Notes: generated by a model from the letters alone, not told the origin. 64,000 nt of DNA from Patellaria atrata CBS 101060 (GCA_010093705.1 MU006093.1:553557-617556); one strand, 5' to 3'. Shown: positions 10,784 through 23,864, counted from the stretch's first letter. Translations and numbers: made by a program.

Positions 10784-11819
10784 ATGTCTAGAAATTCTTT
10801 TTCATTCCCGCCTCTACCAGCAGGACCACCTACCACATACAACTGGTATCAAGCACTGATAGATCATCCGGACTGTCAGGGAGATCCTGTAAGTTGTCTT
10901 TGACTGGCATCTAGGACTACTGCATTATAAAACCTATGGCATTAATGAACTTTTCTTTCAGCAGAAGATACAGGAAGCATACAGTGCATTCCGATCTCAG
11001 AACTACAGAAATGCAGTTCAAAGTTTCACCTCAAGGTCTCCCTCTGCTCCGGTATCGGATACAACACTCATTAGCCACTTGAAAAGGCAGAAAATTCTCA
11101 AAAGCCACGGTGTAGAGGATAGCATGAATCATTCAAAAGTGGGCGATAATGAAAGAGAGACCCAAAATGTCAATTGCCTCGTTGTTTGGCTACGTCCCAG
11201 CGCCGCTGTCCTGGATATTGTGATGAAATTGCAACTTAGAATTGCTGAGATGGTTGATGGTGATCTTCATATGATTCCTCTGGGAGACATGCATATTTCT
11301 CTCTTAGAACTCTCCCATCGGCACACTGTCACTCACTTGGAAGACGTAGCTAAGAAGATTGGAGAAGCTACACTGCTTAACATTTTGGATTATCCCTCCA
11401 AGCACTCTTCGAAACCTCGCCTCGTTGCTCCGCGGATAAATTTCGACAAAGCGGGAATAGCGTTGAGCTTTCTACCGTCGCAAGAAGATGATTATACGTA
11501 CCATCACCTGAGAAACGATATGCACAAACTGGCGCTACAAACCGGCATAGAGATTGATACGTGTTATACGGCACCTACAGCACATATAACATTCGGTCGA
11601 TTCGTTGATACGACGAATTTTCGAACCGAAGTAGATATGAGAAAGTTTCTTGACCTAGTTGAGAACTTGAATACCGAATTAAGCACTGAATATGGGCTCG
11701 AAAACGGATCCCCAAAATTTGAATGGATAGTAGCCAATGAACTAAGTGCAGAGCTACAGTCAGGTTATGTGAAATTTGGAAGAGCCAGAGAGAAGGCAAC
11801 ACTTCTCGGGCGTAGGTGA
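10784..11819 (+). CDS. 2H phosphoesterase / RNA ligase-like protein
   Basis: Two exons are inferred, 10784-10888 and 10962-11819 (320 aa), joined by a clean GTAAGT...TTTCTTTCAG intron. The protein begins MSRNSFSFPPLPAGPP. The 2H fold is marked by two HxS/T motifs: MHISLLEL (about residue 145) and AHITFGRF (about residue 242). In this superfamily the paired His and Ser/Thr residues act on cyclic phosphates or 2',5' bonds, for example in tRNA-splicing cyclic phosphodiesterases and 2'-5' RNA ligases. The region between is mixed alpha/beta. The precise substrate cannot be told from sequence. No organelle signal is obvious. The acceptor could alternatively fall 3 nt later, at a second CAG. Confidence 0.85.
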
Positions 11820-12041
11820 GGGTGTTATGTCACGAACACTAATAGGACCTTATGAGACGCTGGACTTTGACCACACGCTAAAGACTTGGATATTCTTCAA
11901 TGTCGAATCTGATTATCATGACTCGTGATCATTCTAAAGAATACTAGAAGGTTCAATTCCCGAAAAAACCCACTACATTCGGATTCCTCAAATAGGAAAG
12001 CAAAATACTTTAGCCATCTTGAAACATGAACCTCAATTTAC

Positions 12042-14298
12042 CTAAACCAACGTAAACGATTCCAATTTCACATTTCTCGCTTTCAGTGCATCTGGTAACA
12101 TTCTTGGATCCGAGTTCATGGTTTCTCCTGTCTCCTTGTGTCGGAAATAATCGTATACCTGAGGGTCATCGGCATCAGGTTTATGATCAAATCTTTCCCA
12201 GTCCTTTATTATTCCAAGTCGCGGATCATCGTCAGTGACCTTATGAGTCTCTTTATTATGGAAGCGGTATTTATATCGATTCCCATAGTCTCTGAACATC
12301 TGAACCTCCCATGGCTGTGGCAATGGCCCGAGAATACTGAAGGCGTCTTTTAAACCATCAACATAGCATTCGCCTATGACAATAAAAGTCTCAGGCTCCT
12401 TCTCTCTAAGCACAACTGGGACGTCGCAACCTAGGAGAACGCACAGAAAGTCGCCTGAGATGCAGATTCATTAGTATCACTCGATCAATTTCGTCAAAGG
12501 ACCTCTTACCAACTTGAGTGTCTGGTGGCGCCAATGCGACATAGCCGTCCCCCGTTTCGATATACGCGTGCCCTTTACAAAATTCAATGGTTTGGCGGAC
12601 ATGGTGGTTTGCTATGACCGGGTTGCTTGAAGGAGTATCTTCTTGCTTGCTGTCTTCTTCTAAGAAGTGAAGCCAATCAGGCTCCCACTCATCAAATAGG
12701 GGGTATATCCGTTCCCAACCTGCCCAGCGTTCACGAACCCTCCCTTTCCGAAGGGTGATTAGATGGGCATGCCTCCTTGCCCTCGCATCATCAGAATCAG
12801 ACAAAGCGGTCGTATTAGGTGTACGTTTTGGTCCCCACGTGCGGATCACTGTAAGAGGATGGTCATTTCCATCAAGTAGCGGACTGGACACACTAGTGAC
12901 GATTGAACCCCTTACACCTAGTACACGAAGGATATTCGGCGCCTCGTATGCGAAATGTGCGCGAGAATGACCCGCAGAGAACTGCCCACTACATGGGAAT
13001 TTTCTAGCAAGTTTTGCGGTGAGATCTGGCACCCACGAAGGCACATTGATCAATCGTCCATATTGACAAGTCCTTTGAATTAGCTCCAGCCTTTGAACAT
13101 GGTTCATATATACCAAGGTGGTTTCGGTATATACTTGTGGCACAGAAAGAGAATAGTCCGGTCGAATCTTTGCTGCCAGTCTTTTTGGAGTTAACCCAAG
13201 GATACCGTAGACATAATCCCTTGGATCAGTACATCTTCTCTTGTCTGGCAAGCGTACAACACGGTTGAAGGGAAGTCCTACGGACGGATTCGTAATCTTA
13301 GCTAAGAACCTCAATCTGCTTTCTATCTTCAATGGGGTATAGTGATTTTCTTTGAAACATGTAGCTGCTCGACGGAACAGCTTGAACATGATGGTATCCT
13401 GACCACACTGCATAACAGCATCCGGGTTTGCCAATAATATTTCCTGAATTATCCACACACGATTGAACCACTCTCGGTTAAGAAGCAAGTCGATAGCATC
13501 CCAAGTTTGAGTGCAAGAACAGACCTTAATTCTCGGATCATTCCAATTTCTCTCCACAGCATCCGGTGAGGGGCATAGTGAACCAGTCTCCAACAGTTCG
13601 ACTTGTTTCCCAATGTATTTTATTGTTTCCAGCGCCTCGTGGCTTGAATCTGATTCTGGTCCAAGCCAGGCAATCACACGAGAAGCAGACGAGTATATAT
13701 CAGTCATTCGACGTACTTGGCTCTCTCTTTCTTTAAAATTATTTTGGTCGATGCAGATAGCATCTATCCATAATATGCGAGATGACGTTGGATTGCGGAG
13801 GTACGACAGTGCTAGATGCAATCCTTTTCGAACTTCTAACTCCTTCAGTTCGACAGATTCTCCTATTGTAGTTTCTCCCACCAATAGACTGTCATGCTCG
13901 CTGGACTCGCCCCATACATAGGACAGAGCCTCATATCCTGTTTCGCGCAGTCTCACGTCGTCTTCGAAGGCTGTGTAAGACGAAGGTGGATCAATACTTG
14001 CTGAAAAAGCCCACTGCCAGCGGCCGGGGTCCGGTTCACGGGGATCCTCGATTATAAACCGCTCCTCTACAGTGACATGTGCCCGTAACGGCTCAGAGAG
14101 TTTTCGGTTCAGCTCCTGCAAGGACAACTCTGACTTTGCTGTTTTCCTCCATTCGGCGAGGCTTGCAGAGAATATTCGAATACGGATCTCTTCGTCTACC
14201 TCTCCCTTTACAAGCTCAACGAGACGGATATCAGTTGACGGGTTCAGCAGAGGTGAATAGGTGTACTTTTCCAGCGGACGAGGCTCTGTGTCCGCCAT
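12042..14298 (-). CDS. HET-domain (heterokaryon incompatibility) protein
   Basis: Two exons are inferred: 14298-12510 and 12454-12042 (733 aa). The open frame extends 10 codons upstream, but only from a TTG, so the ATG at 14298 is chosen. The HET domain is clear: GYEALSYVWGES, a long alpha region with LALSYLR, RILWIDAICIDQNN, and an IYSSASRVIAWLGPES stretch. The C-terminal half carries the part common in these proteins; the splice rebuilds VGDFLCVLLGCDVPVVLR followed by GECYVDGLKDA. HET proteins can trigger cell death when hyphae of unlike genotype fuse, though most family members are untested. No NACHT, WD40 or ankyrin partner domain is present. No obvious signal peptide or membrane segment. 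Confidence 0.9.
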
Positions 14299-15554
14299 TT
14301 CTCTGAACCAATTCACTGGTGGAATCAACGAAACTTGTTCAATCCTAGAGGGGTTGCAGTTATGGCGACGTATAAAAAGTTCAGGTTTAACTTTTCAAAG
14401 GTGAAGCTTAGGGATGAAATATCAGAGATCCCAGCCGCTTCCCGCTGAAGTAGGGATTGGGGGCCAACAAGGCTATGTGTGGGGTGATCATGAGGGGTAC
14501 ATAATGAGGCTCCAGGCGCTATCTGTGTTTCTCACCTGTCCCAGTACGATCTAGACGTATATTCGCGGGTCACCAACATTTACAAATAGAAAGGAAGTGT
14601 GTACTTCCGTACTAGTCGAGTAACTACGCAAAGTTGACAGTTAATATTCATTATAGCAAATATAGGATCGAGGGAAGCCTAGATTGTCATTTAGCATAAG
14701 AAATACTCTATGTCTTAAACAAAAAGAGCGTACGAGTTGAAAATCCAGTTGGTGGTTTTCAGATTTTTCGCACCTTCAGGGGTTGCAATAAACAACAAGC
14801 ATGAGAAACCGCTTATCCACAAGTAGATATATCCCGAGACAGCTGGTTTTAGCGTCCGTTTAGTTTGATCCTCAAAAATACTACCCGTCTATATTTACTT
14901 TCTAAGTTTCGCCCACAAGTTTTCCTCTAATTCACCGTTTACATTATGGTTTAGACGAGAATGAATTGCAGACTTTTGAATAGCTGGTAGAACCAGTCAT
15001 TAATCTCAGTTCAATTAATAAACTACTATAAGTCTTTTTATAGGACTAGGAATTAAGCAAAAGAAGATTGAAATTAGGAAAAAATAACAAAATGAAACTC
15101 GCACTCGTGAGAGGGACGTCTTACTTGAATCGCCTGGGCATTTTTGGTAATCACAGTAAAATTTCAAAGTATGAGGATGCCACGGAGCCTGTTCTTCTTC
15201 ATCTGACGTAATAACTGAGTTATATCACTATCTACAGCTCACTAAGCGCACGTATGCTGTCTCAACTTATCCATTTTGTGGTTTCATGGCAAACAACACC
15301 ATCGATGTTTAAATTAGCTATGTAGTCATAAACTAAGTCATGAATTGCTAAAACTCATCTAGCTTTTTCATCGTGTATGCGATGATCTAATAACATACCC
15401 CACAAGGGTTGGGGAACTGCCATGTATACGCACTAGGCATTCACATAATCCCAAAAAATATGCTTTTTCCCATGTACCAATACGTCTAGTGACGGACCAA
15501 ACCATACTTACAAAATACAAATGGGCATCTCACTGAACTCTCAATATTTCCTGA
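14299..15554. other. Intergenic 1.26 kb
   Basis: Contains the HET gene promoter on the left and the 3' flank of the next gene on the right. From about 14640 to 15110 the sequence is AT-richer than its surroundings but not clearly RIP-like. No ORF, repeat or RNA gene can be supported. Confidence 0.4.
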
Positions 15555-17282
15555 TCAATCTTGGTAGTCTCTATAGACTGGGACGGTGCGGGGAGTCCTT
15601 GCTTGTCGCTCCCTCGCTGCTCGCGAAGGCGTACGGAATTCATGCGCCTCTCTAACGCTGGCTACGCTATCGGATCTCTGACCTCCTCTCCTCATCCTCC
15701 TTTCTCTCAGAGGTGATGTATGGGATTCTGGCATCTCACCCCCATGAGTTCGGCGGCCAGACCTCTGCCCATTTTGAGGACTCCCTCTAAGTCGGCGTGG
15801 CGTCCTGTCGGGCGTATCAAAGTCTGGAAAGCGTAATCGTTCGCCCGGAGGTGTGCGCATGTTTCCGTTTACTACCATTGGTGATCTCGAAGGAGTCATT
15901 GTTGGGCGAGGAGGTCTAGGTGTAGGAACTGCACTAGGGGGTAAGATAGAGATAGGAACAAGCTCTAGTCGTTCAAGAGGCGAATAACGATTCTGCAGAA
16001 CCTCATTAACTGCATTGGTCGAGACTGGAGCATGCGAATCTGGAGAGCTTGAGAGTGGCGTGACGTTCCCGGAACGCGCCATGAGATCCGGCGACGACCG
16101 ACTCTGCTCTGAAATAGGGGAAGCATGGAGATTATTTGGAGATGCTGGTTGCAAGGATACAGTGCGTGAATGCGGGGTCGGGTTTATGCGATTCCGGGCC
16201 ATGTATTCTCGCATGTTAGGCATCTCTCCCACTACATGCGGATGTGCCCTTGGCACGGAATGTCGAGGCATTGAGTGTGGTGTGTGTGCACGGTGACGAA
16301 ATGGTGGCCCTTGATGAGACCTATGTCCCGCATTCTGCGCGAACGTGTACCATTCATCTCGGAGAGGCGGAGGAATCTCGAGAGAAGGGTGTAGCCGCAC
16401 CCGAGATGACGGTCCGGCGGAATTATGATGTCTATAATCATGACGCTGCTCTGTATGGGGCCTCCACTGTGCTGGTTGCTGAGCAGAACCTGTGTGTACG
16501 GAAGTGGGATGGGTCCACATAGCAGCTGTTCCCCTACTTCCTGATGCTGAAGAGGGAACACGTAAACCTGATGCTCTTGAGTCTCGGCTAGTGGGAGGGT
16601 CGTCGTAGGGCGCTGCTTCTGAATTTGGTCTTATTCGAAACCTTCGAGCGGGTTGGCTTAAGAGGCCAGGAGAAGATTGATCCCCGTGTCTCATCCCATC
16701 CACTATACGCATCGGGGAGCGGGAAACTCTTGGTGGATGGACGATATTTCCTGAAGGCACTCGAGTGACAGGAGGTCTGGTCCGCATCAGCGGAGTTAGA
16801 GACAGGTCGTAATTTCCATCCAAGCCCAATTGAGTCGAGAGCCGCTGTGACAAATCCTCGACTGAAGTCACATCATTCGAATTTGGAACGGCGCTTTTCC
16901 CAAATCCTGAAAAGCCAAATTGGTCCTTAAGCGGAGAGGATCCAGGTTCACGGTCTGATTTTCCTCTCAACAGACTGACCCCTTGATTTGCTCTTGCATG
17001 AGAATCTGTAGAATCCTTATCGTCTTCACTCAAATCATCATCTGCAGTAGTACTTGTAGCTGCCCGGAAACCAAAGCCAAGTTTCGAGGGGGAAACAAGT
17101 GGTTCGCTCATAGACTTATCTACGGATCGTTCGGGTCCTCTCTTGATGAGTGGCATCGCGTGTATCGGCGGGGGACAGTTCTTGTAAGCATATCCTGCGG
17201 CTTTTCTTGCGTCTACTCTACGAAAGGTTTCGTTGATATCACCAGCTGTGAGCGTAATCTCCGTAGGTCTACAACGAAGCAT
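15555..17282 (-). CDS. Long disordered fungal protein, function unknown
   Basis: Single exon, 575 aa, rich in Pro, Ser, Arg and His with low complexity throughout. The only ordered-looking part is the first ~35 residues: MLRCRPTEITLTAGDI followed by a helical NETFRRVDARKAAG. The start of this segment at the very N terminus supports the ATG at 17282. Beyond it are many SP/TP sites and RxxS sites, so phosphorylation by CDK- or AGC-type kinases is plausible but not shown. The C terminus is Arg-rich (RERRMRRGGQR). No enzyme domain, membrane segment or signal peptide is seen. I do not recognise it by name. The long uninterrupted frame and the non-random composition argue that it is a real gene. 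Confidence 0.8.
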   Translation of the reverse strand: MLRCRPTEITLTAGDINETFRRVDARKAAGYAYKNCPPPIHAMPLIKRGPERSVDKSMSEPLVSPSKLGFGFRAATSTTADDDLSEDDKDSTDSHARANQGVSLLRGKSDREPGSSPLKDQFGFSGFGKSAVPNSNDVTSVEDLSQRLSTQLGLDGNYDLSLTPLMRTRPPVTRVPSGNIVHPPRVSRSPMRIVDGMRHGDQSSPGLLSQPARRFRIRPNSEAAPYDDPPTSRDSRASGLRVPSSASGSRGTAAMWTHPTSVHTGSAQQPAQWRPHTEQRHDYRHHNSAGPSSRVRLHPSLEIPPPLRDEWYTFAQNAGHRSHQGPPFRHRAHTPHSMPRHSVPRAHPHVVGEMPNMREYMARNRINPTPHSRTVSLQPASPNNLHASPISEQSRSSPDLMARSGNVTPLSSSPDSHAPVSTNAVNEVLQNRYSPLERLELVPISILPPSAVPTPRPPRPTMTPSRSPMVVNGNMRTPPGERLRFPDFDTPDRTPRRLRGSPQNGQRSGRRTHGGEMPESHTSPLRERRMRRGGQRSDSVASVREAHEFRTPSRAARERQARTPRTVPVYRDYQD

Positions 17283-18654
17283 CTTTGAACAGGAGTAATG
17301 GAACTGGAACCGGAGCTGACTAAGTGATATTTGGACACGTTATCACAGCTATTAAATAAGTTGAATAGAAAAAAAAAATCAAAGTTACCGAGGAAGGCAC
17401 AATCTCCACGTTTATAATTATCACCCTGCGCTGGTCTGGTAGAGAAGCTACAACTGATTACCGGGAAAGAGTAAATAATAGTGATACAAGACTGGGAGTC
17501 AACGCAAATTAAATAAACTAAACACTTTCCAATTTGAGTTTACCGTTTTTGATGGTATTACGTACGGAGGAGCTTCGTTAACAGATACAAAGCGAGTGCT
17601 TGAACTGTAATGTATTATGTATAGACATGTTCCAGAACAGAGATACCAATATCCGTATTGCGAGCGATATTTTGAAGGCAGAGCGCTTCTCTTTGTAATA
17701 TAAGAGCAGGTAGTCATACAGACTGGTACTAACAGCTCAAGAGGGCTCACTGACCCCATCCATCCAAAACTAGTGGAAAGAGTATTGATATAAGAAGATT
17801 TTTTTAAGCAATATGATCTGACGGCATTTGTACTTTAGGGAACTTGTCCTACAGCTTTGTATTGACATGGTTGCTTCACCCGTGAACATGGTTGGCTTTG
17901 AGGCCCCTGGAATATGCGTGTTGCATCAATTTTCAGCTGGCGAAAAGATGATGGGGTCTTGAAGATACAAAACAGAAGACAATCCCATCATGCTGTTGAA
18001 TAATAGATATCAGCCCAAGAAATACACGAGCGACAGTTGACGGAAAAGAGACGGCTGAGATCAGTTTAAGGAATTGTATCGATGAATCTGTGACGTCAAC
18101 ACATTTGTTTGCTAATTGCATGTTTGTTATAGACCGTTTGGAGACAGATCGGATCATTTACCTCACAAAACCCAACGCTAAGGACGATACATCCGCAAGT
18201 TGGACATCCTGGATGTGGAGATGTAGTGTTGATAGAGTTTCAAGTCGAGTCAACGGCAGTTACATAAGCGGCTCTGCGTTCTGGGCAGATTGCGATTGCG
18301 ATGGCCGCGCCTCAACAACACGATCGAACACGAATCTAGTTACGAAGCCACTTTCCGCTGTACGCATGCTTGAGACGTGAGGCATCAGCCGCTGTCTACC
18401 GGCACATAAATGCCATAGTCTTTGAAGAAATCGGGCGGATTTCTGCATCGTCACTCGCTCGCCTCCACTGCCCGCCCTACTCCCAGTCTTCCAACGTTTC
18501 TGTGTCTCCCCGGCTAGGACTCGGTTACCTGCTATCACCAACCTTCGTTCTAATTGCCTTTGATTTTACTTTGACCAGCTCGAAGCTATTCATTCGTTTC
18601 TGCGTACTGAAATACTTATTAACGAGCGACTAACGGTCGCTGGTGAGCCACAAG
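17283..18654. promoter_or_regulatory. Long divergent region upstream of the PDK1-type kinase
   Basis: This 1.37-kb region lies between divergent genes and holds both promoters. The last ~190 bp before the kinase ATG is pyrimidine-rich on the + strand (CCACTGCCCGCCCTACTCCC and onward), a common feature of strong fungal promoters and 5' UTRs. An ORF at 18090-18380 has no recognisable feature. A spliced 5' UTR is possible but not demonstrable. Confidence 0.4.
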
Positions 18655-21331
18655 ATGAACAACGATATCAGTTTGTCTCAAACTCTTGGTGGCTTGCGTA
18701 TTGCCAATCCAGACGAGGATGTTGATACACCACCTTCAGAATCAAGTCTAGCAGTACAACCAGTGGATAGATCTCCTTCGCCGCTATTAGATTCAGATGA
18801 TACCGCTACTCCGATCGCGCCCCAGCCTCCTCCAGCGTCGTCACACTCGTCCTCAAGCACAATAACAGAAAAGCAGCTGGCACAAACTGGAACGTCACTT
18901 TCACAGCAGGAGACCTCTTCCTCGACTCATTCCCAAGCTATCAGCTCCATTTCCTCACAATCGCCGAGCGTAAACGGACACCCTGCACCCCCCAGCAGCG
19001 ACCAGCAATACCCTCCGCGGCTTGTTCATCGCTCATCCATGCCAATCGCACACCAAGCACAGCAACAGCTCCAGTATGCCCCGAATTCGTCTTCCACTCC
19101 TCAAGTTCGAAACTACATACAGACCCAGTCGTCCATGAACCGTCCTGTGTCTGGTTTCTACGACCACCCAAACTTGTCCTCTTCCTCTCAGCCGGGATCA
19201 TATCGCTATCGGGATGAGCCACTGGCACAAAACTCCCCTATAAATGTTAATCGAAGTGCTTCAAGAGCCGCAGCTGTGGCTATGCCGGCTGGCGTACCGA
19301 CAAGAGAATCGAGTCGGAGCGACAGAAATTATCGACCACAAATGCCCAATGGAGGAATTAGTCCACTACCGCCGCGGAGAAGTTCACAACGGATACCGAT
19401 GGGTATGGGAGAAGGGTCTAGCCCTCCCACGATAGGACAGTTGTCTGGATCCCCATATGTAGGAGGTCCACTCCCCAGCGCAGATGACTGGCAAGAGAGG
19501 GGTGCAGCCGTGGGTATTCGACGAGAAATTGACCAGAATGGTAATCCCGTGCAGAGACTTGTGAAAAAGGGAGTTAAAGATTTCAATTTTGGGAGAACAT
19601 TGGGTGAAGGATCATACAGCACAGTCCTAGCTGCGACTGATCGTCAGACGCTTCGAGAGTACGCAATTAAGGTTCTAGATAAAAACCACATTATCAAAGA
19701 AAAGAAAGTGAAATACGTGAACATAGAAAAAGAAGCTCTCAACCAGTTAACGGAGCACCCGGGGATCGTGCGGCTTTATTACACTTTCCAGGATAAGCGT
19801 TCGCTGTATTTCGTTCTGGATCTTGCTAGTGGAGGCGAACTATTAGGAGTTCTTAAAAAGATGGGAACGTTCGACGAAGAATGTACAAGGTTTTATGGTG
19901 CACAGATTCTGGATGCCATTAGCTACATGCATTCCAGGGGCGTCATACATCGAGATCTGAAACCGGAAAATGTACTACTGGATGATCAGATGCATGTTAA
20001 AATCACCGATTTTGGGACTGCGAAAATATTACCTAAGCCGACTCCTATCTCTGGCGATGCCACGCCTGGGGACCTTCTGGATGGAGCAGAGACTAGTAGG
20101 GCTTTGTCATTCGTCGGAACTGCTGAGTACGTCAGTCCGGAATTACTCAATTCAAGAAACGCTTGTAAGGCCAGTGACCTGTGGGCGTTTGGTTGTATCA
20201 TATATCAGTTGCTAGCTGGTCGTCCACCCTTCAAAGCAGCTAATGAATATCTAACATTCCAAAAAATTGTCAATCTGGAGTACACCTTTCCTGAAGGCTT
20301 CCCGGAAATCGCTAAAGATCTGGTCGAGCGCCTACTAGTTTCAGACCCAGACAAAAGACTGCCTATTGAGCACATACGGAACCATCAGTTCTTCGATGGC
20401 GTGCAATGGGGTACAAGACTCTGGAAGCAGAAGGCTCCCCGTCTGAAATCTTACGTTCCACCTGCTCAACAGCCCATCAAATTAAATGGTAACGACCAAA
20501 CCTCATATCCACCAAATATTAGCATGCAAAAGTCTATGTCCAGCGGTAATGCCCTTCGACCACAACCCAGACTGATAACGGAGCTTCCGCCCCCAAGTCA
20601 ATTGGATATTGAATGGTCCCCAGTGTTGACCAGGAATAACGAGCGCATCCTCAAGTTGGGCAACCTTGTTGTCACATCAGCGCCTCCGCCTCACAGCCCA
20701 AGTTCCAGGAACGGCGAGTACCCTAAAGACACGTCGAGTAAATTGTCCCGATTGTTCGGGGGAAGTACAACCAAGAAAAGGCAGCGGTTAGTTATGATCA
20801 CATCAAGCGCGAGAGTCATCTTAGCTGCTGCGGGCGGGGACGAGAAGAAAACGAAGATGGAGATCTCTTTACTGGGACCAAGCACATCATGGAAGAGTTT
20901 CAAGGACTCAAAAGGCCTAACAGCATGGTGCATCGATACAGTAAGTAAAACTCTGAAGGCTCCTCGACTGGAAATACTAATCGGGTTAGCGTGACAAACA
21001 CCTCGTCTTTGAAGACCCCAAAACTACTATTTCTGATCCAGATGGGAGCAAATATTCTACTCAAGAGTGGCTTGACTCCATTGAACGAGCTAAAGAGCTT
21101 GCTATCTCCCAGAGCATGACGAATTCTTACTCCGGAGACACAAATTTCAATGACCTCAGCTCCACCTTATCAAGTCCAGCTAGTACCCTTGGGGGCGACG
21201 CTGCACTTGATGCAGTTAATATTCCTACTACAAGACATCTAAGAAAAGAACAAGGCGATAACGAAAGCATCAAAGGCAGGAAGAGGTTCAGCAAACGACA
21301 CTCGAAGAACGGCCTTTCAGCCGTGTTCTAA
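18655..21331 (+). CDS. PDK1-type AGC kinase (Pkh/Ksg1-like) with PH domain
   Basis: Master kinase that phosphorylates the activation loop of other AGC kinases (Ypk, Pkc, Sch9 types) in cell-wall, sphingolipid and TOR signalling. Two exons are inferred, 18655-20940 and 20990-21331 (875 aa). The first ~300 residues are Ser/Gln/Pro-rich and disordered. The kinase domain (about 311-590) has GEGSYSTV at ~317, the VAIK-type Lys in YAIKVLDK, HRDLKPEN at ~432, DFGTAK at ~452 and the APE equivalent SPELL. The loop ALSFVGTAEYVSPE is the PDK1 autophosphorylation segment. After it a PH-like domain runs from about 660 to 805 and crosses the intron (WCIDT then RDKHLVFEDP). The intron has GTAAGT and CTAATCGGGTTAG. 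The ATG at 18655 is the first in frame. Confidence 0.95.
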
Positions 21332-22143
21332 TCTTTTCTTCGGCACCTCTAGCATTTAATTGGTCTAATTTGGAACCTTAGGAAAACTTACATCAAAACT
21401 TCTTTCACATATATTCTTACTCACCGTTAACGACTTACTTTTGACGCAGCGATTTTGTTTTCCAATTCATCACGAGTCCTTTTCTAGTCGCCATACTTCC
21501 AGCATCATTTTTATTTAACAGCATCCTTGTGCACGGTGTCTTGGTGTTCGTTCTGCTTACTTTGGGTCCATATCTATTTCATGTTACTTACACAAAGAGT
21601 GAAGCGGCTTGTCAGTCTTATCCATCAAATCTGTTATAAGATGTAGATTTTTTTCCCACCGTTATCTATCTATTACCTTCCAGTCCTACTTAGAGGTGGA
21701 AATGAGGTACAGGCACGAAGTACTGGCACTCGTGGCTCTCAGACGATTGGATTAGGGGAAGGAATACTGAGTGGAAAAGCACGCAATGATATACTGAAGT
21801 CGAATTGCAGGGGAGGACATAGGATCTCCCTATCTGCGGGATGGTAAAGAGCGGAGATCAGCTCTAGCGTTTGGCTGCCTCGCATGGAGAGAATTGTTTA
21901 TTACTAGGTTTAGTTGCTGCAAATAGGTATCTTATTCGACGCAAGCTGACACTGACTTTTTTCCTCGCCTAAAGTCTTCGTAGCTTGCAACATCCATGAA
22001 AGCTTGACAATATCTTAATCCAACGTGACCAAGGCTAAAAGCCAATCCCGCCCGCACACCCAAACAGTAAACTCCAAAACTCGTACACCACAGGCTGAGA
22101 AAGAAGCACAAATACTCGACCGGAACCTCAGTTCAGAAAATGT
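21332..22143. other. Convergent 3' region
   Basis: The 812-bp gap lies between the ends of two convergent genes. It should hold both 3' UTRs. No ORF, repeat or RNA gene can be supported. Confidence 0.4.
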
Positions 22144-23864
22144 CTAATGCATCTTCTGTCTCGCCAACCACAATCCTACACCCTCCCTCGCCTGCTCGCC
22201 TCCCCAAACTCCAGCATCTCCACCCCTCCTCCACTCCTCCGAAGTGCCCTCCTCACCAACACCCCTCACGGCCTCGCCGAGGATGACCTCCATATCCCTC
22301 CTCTGGCTGCTGGTCCAGCGTCTCACAAAGCCCACCGGATCTCTCGCCATGGAGCTGAAAAAGGCGTGCTTCGCCTTCGCGTCGTGGATCGCTTGGACCG
22401 CTTCCGCTAACTGGGTGTCGAGGGTTGAGATGGTTTGCAAAGTGGACAAATAGATGGGCGAGTGGGTTTGTTGGAGATAGAGGGTGCGGAGGGGATCGGT
22501 GGCGGGGACGCGGATGTCGTAGATTGTCGCGGGGGGGTGGGGCTGCATGGTGATGTAGTCTTTGTCGACGCGTATGGTGTAGGAGAGGGTTAGTGGAGGG
22601 AGGGCGGTGAGGTGGGGGAGGACGGCGTCGGGAAGATAGGGGAAGAAAAGGCTTTCTGATTTGAAGACCTGGATGGGGGTTAGCGGGATTTAAACATGGA
22701 GAAGAAGAGTTAGTGAAAAGGGGTGGTCGGGCCGGGAAGGGGCTAAATAAGCGACGTACCGCTTTGAGACGAGCATCACAGTGGATGCGCCGCGTTTCTT
22801 CGTCTTCTTGCAAGCCCATCGCTTTGACGTAGTTCCAGATGTTCATCATGACACCGGCGCGGTCATCTTCTTCGGTGTCGAGGAGTTCGGCTAGCTCTTT
22901 ACTTAGGCGGTAGCGTTCAGGAACTTCGTCACGCACGAGGTTTATGGTTACATTGATGTTCTCGTCGCTCTTGCGCTCGAACTCAAGGGTATCGAAGTTA
23001 GCTTCTGGGGCAGGGTTGGGGACGTTCGGACGCGGGGGGACGGGTTTGGTCCAGTCGATAGAGGTGAAGTTGTCGGGTTGCACCGACTTAGAACGGTCGA
23101 AGTCAATTGTGATCTGTTTAAAGAAATGGGAGAGCTTCGTGCGCTCTGGGATGGTTGAGGAATGCGACGGGGTTGCGGGCTTTTTTGTTTCGTCGCCAGT
23201 GGTGTCCATAGCCTCGCCATTCGCTTTCTCTTTCTCATCTGCGCTTTTTCCCTTCTCATTTGAAGTGCTATCTTCATCTATTAGCCTTCCTTCGATCTTC
23301 ACGCGATAAGTAGCTTGCGATTCGCTCCCAAAGTCGAACGCATCTGGATTCATGCCACTTTGCTGCCATGGTTGGTTTTCTGCGGTATTTGATATCCATA
23401 TCCTTAAAGTTTTGTAGCCTTTAGTTGTGCGATTCACAGAGTCTTGAATATCCAGCCTCTTCCTCATCATAACTGCATCCAACCTCTTCTCTACATCTCG
23501 AAGCGCCCGGTACCGTTGCACACCATCTCCAATCACCAGCTCCTCCACACCATCAGGAATGTTCTTATCGGTAGGCTTTTTACTCTGGCGTTTGATAAGC
23601 TCTCGGCGCTGTGCTTCCATCTGTTGCTGCTGTTGCAACTGCTGTTGCGACATTGCGGCAGGAGGATGCGGACCACCGGCAACCAGAGGACCTGGACGTC
23701 GCAAAGTTTGACTCAGGTCAGCCCATTTGATCATATTGAAGAACTTATCTATACAGAGTACAACAGGGGAACGTGATATCAAGGAAGGGGTTAACGTTAA
23801 GCTGTGCAGTTACTTGGAAAGAGGTACCTGGACCTTTCCGGGGAAAATTGTAGCGAGCTTGCAT
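22144..23864 (-). CDS. SWI/SNF- or RSC-complex subunit with SWIB domain (Snf12/Rsc6 type)
   Basis: SMARCD-type subunit of ATP-dependent chromatin remodellers. Three exons are inferred: 23864-23828, 23691-22760 and 22668-22144 (497 aa). Exon 1 begins MQARYNFPRKG and joins in phase to GPLVAGGPHPPAAMSQQQ. That start fits the family better than an ATG lying inside intron 1. Family features: a Gln-rich N terminus, SKKPTDKNIPDGVEELVIGDGVQRYRAL, a beta-rich middle with TLRIWISNT, an acidic Lys/Glu linker, then the SWIB region (about 275-350) with YRLSKELAELLDTEEDDRAGVMMNIWNYVKAMGL. The C-terminal part (VFKSESLFFPYLPDAV, SPIYLSTLQTISTLD) matches the helical tail of Snf12. The short N-terminal intron is inferred; the second is well supported. 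Confidence 0.9.
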
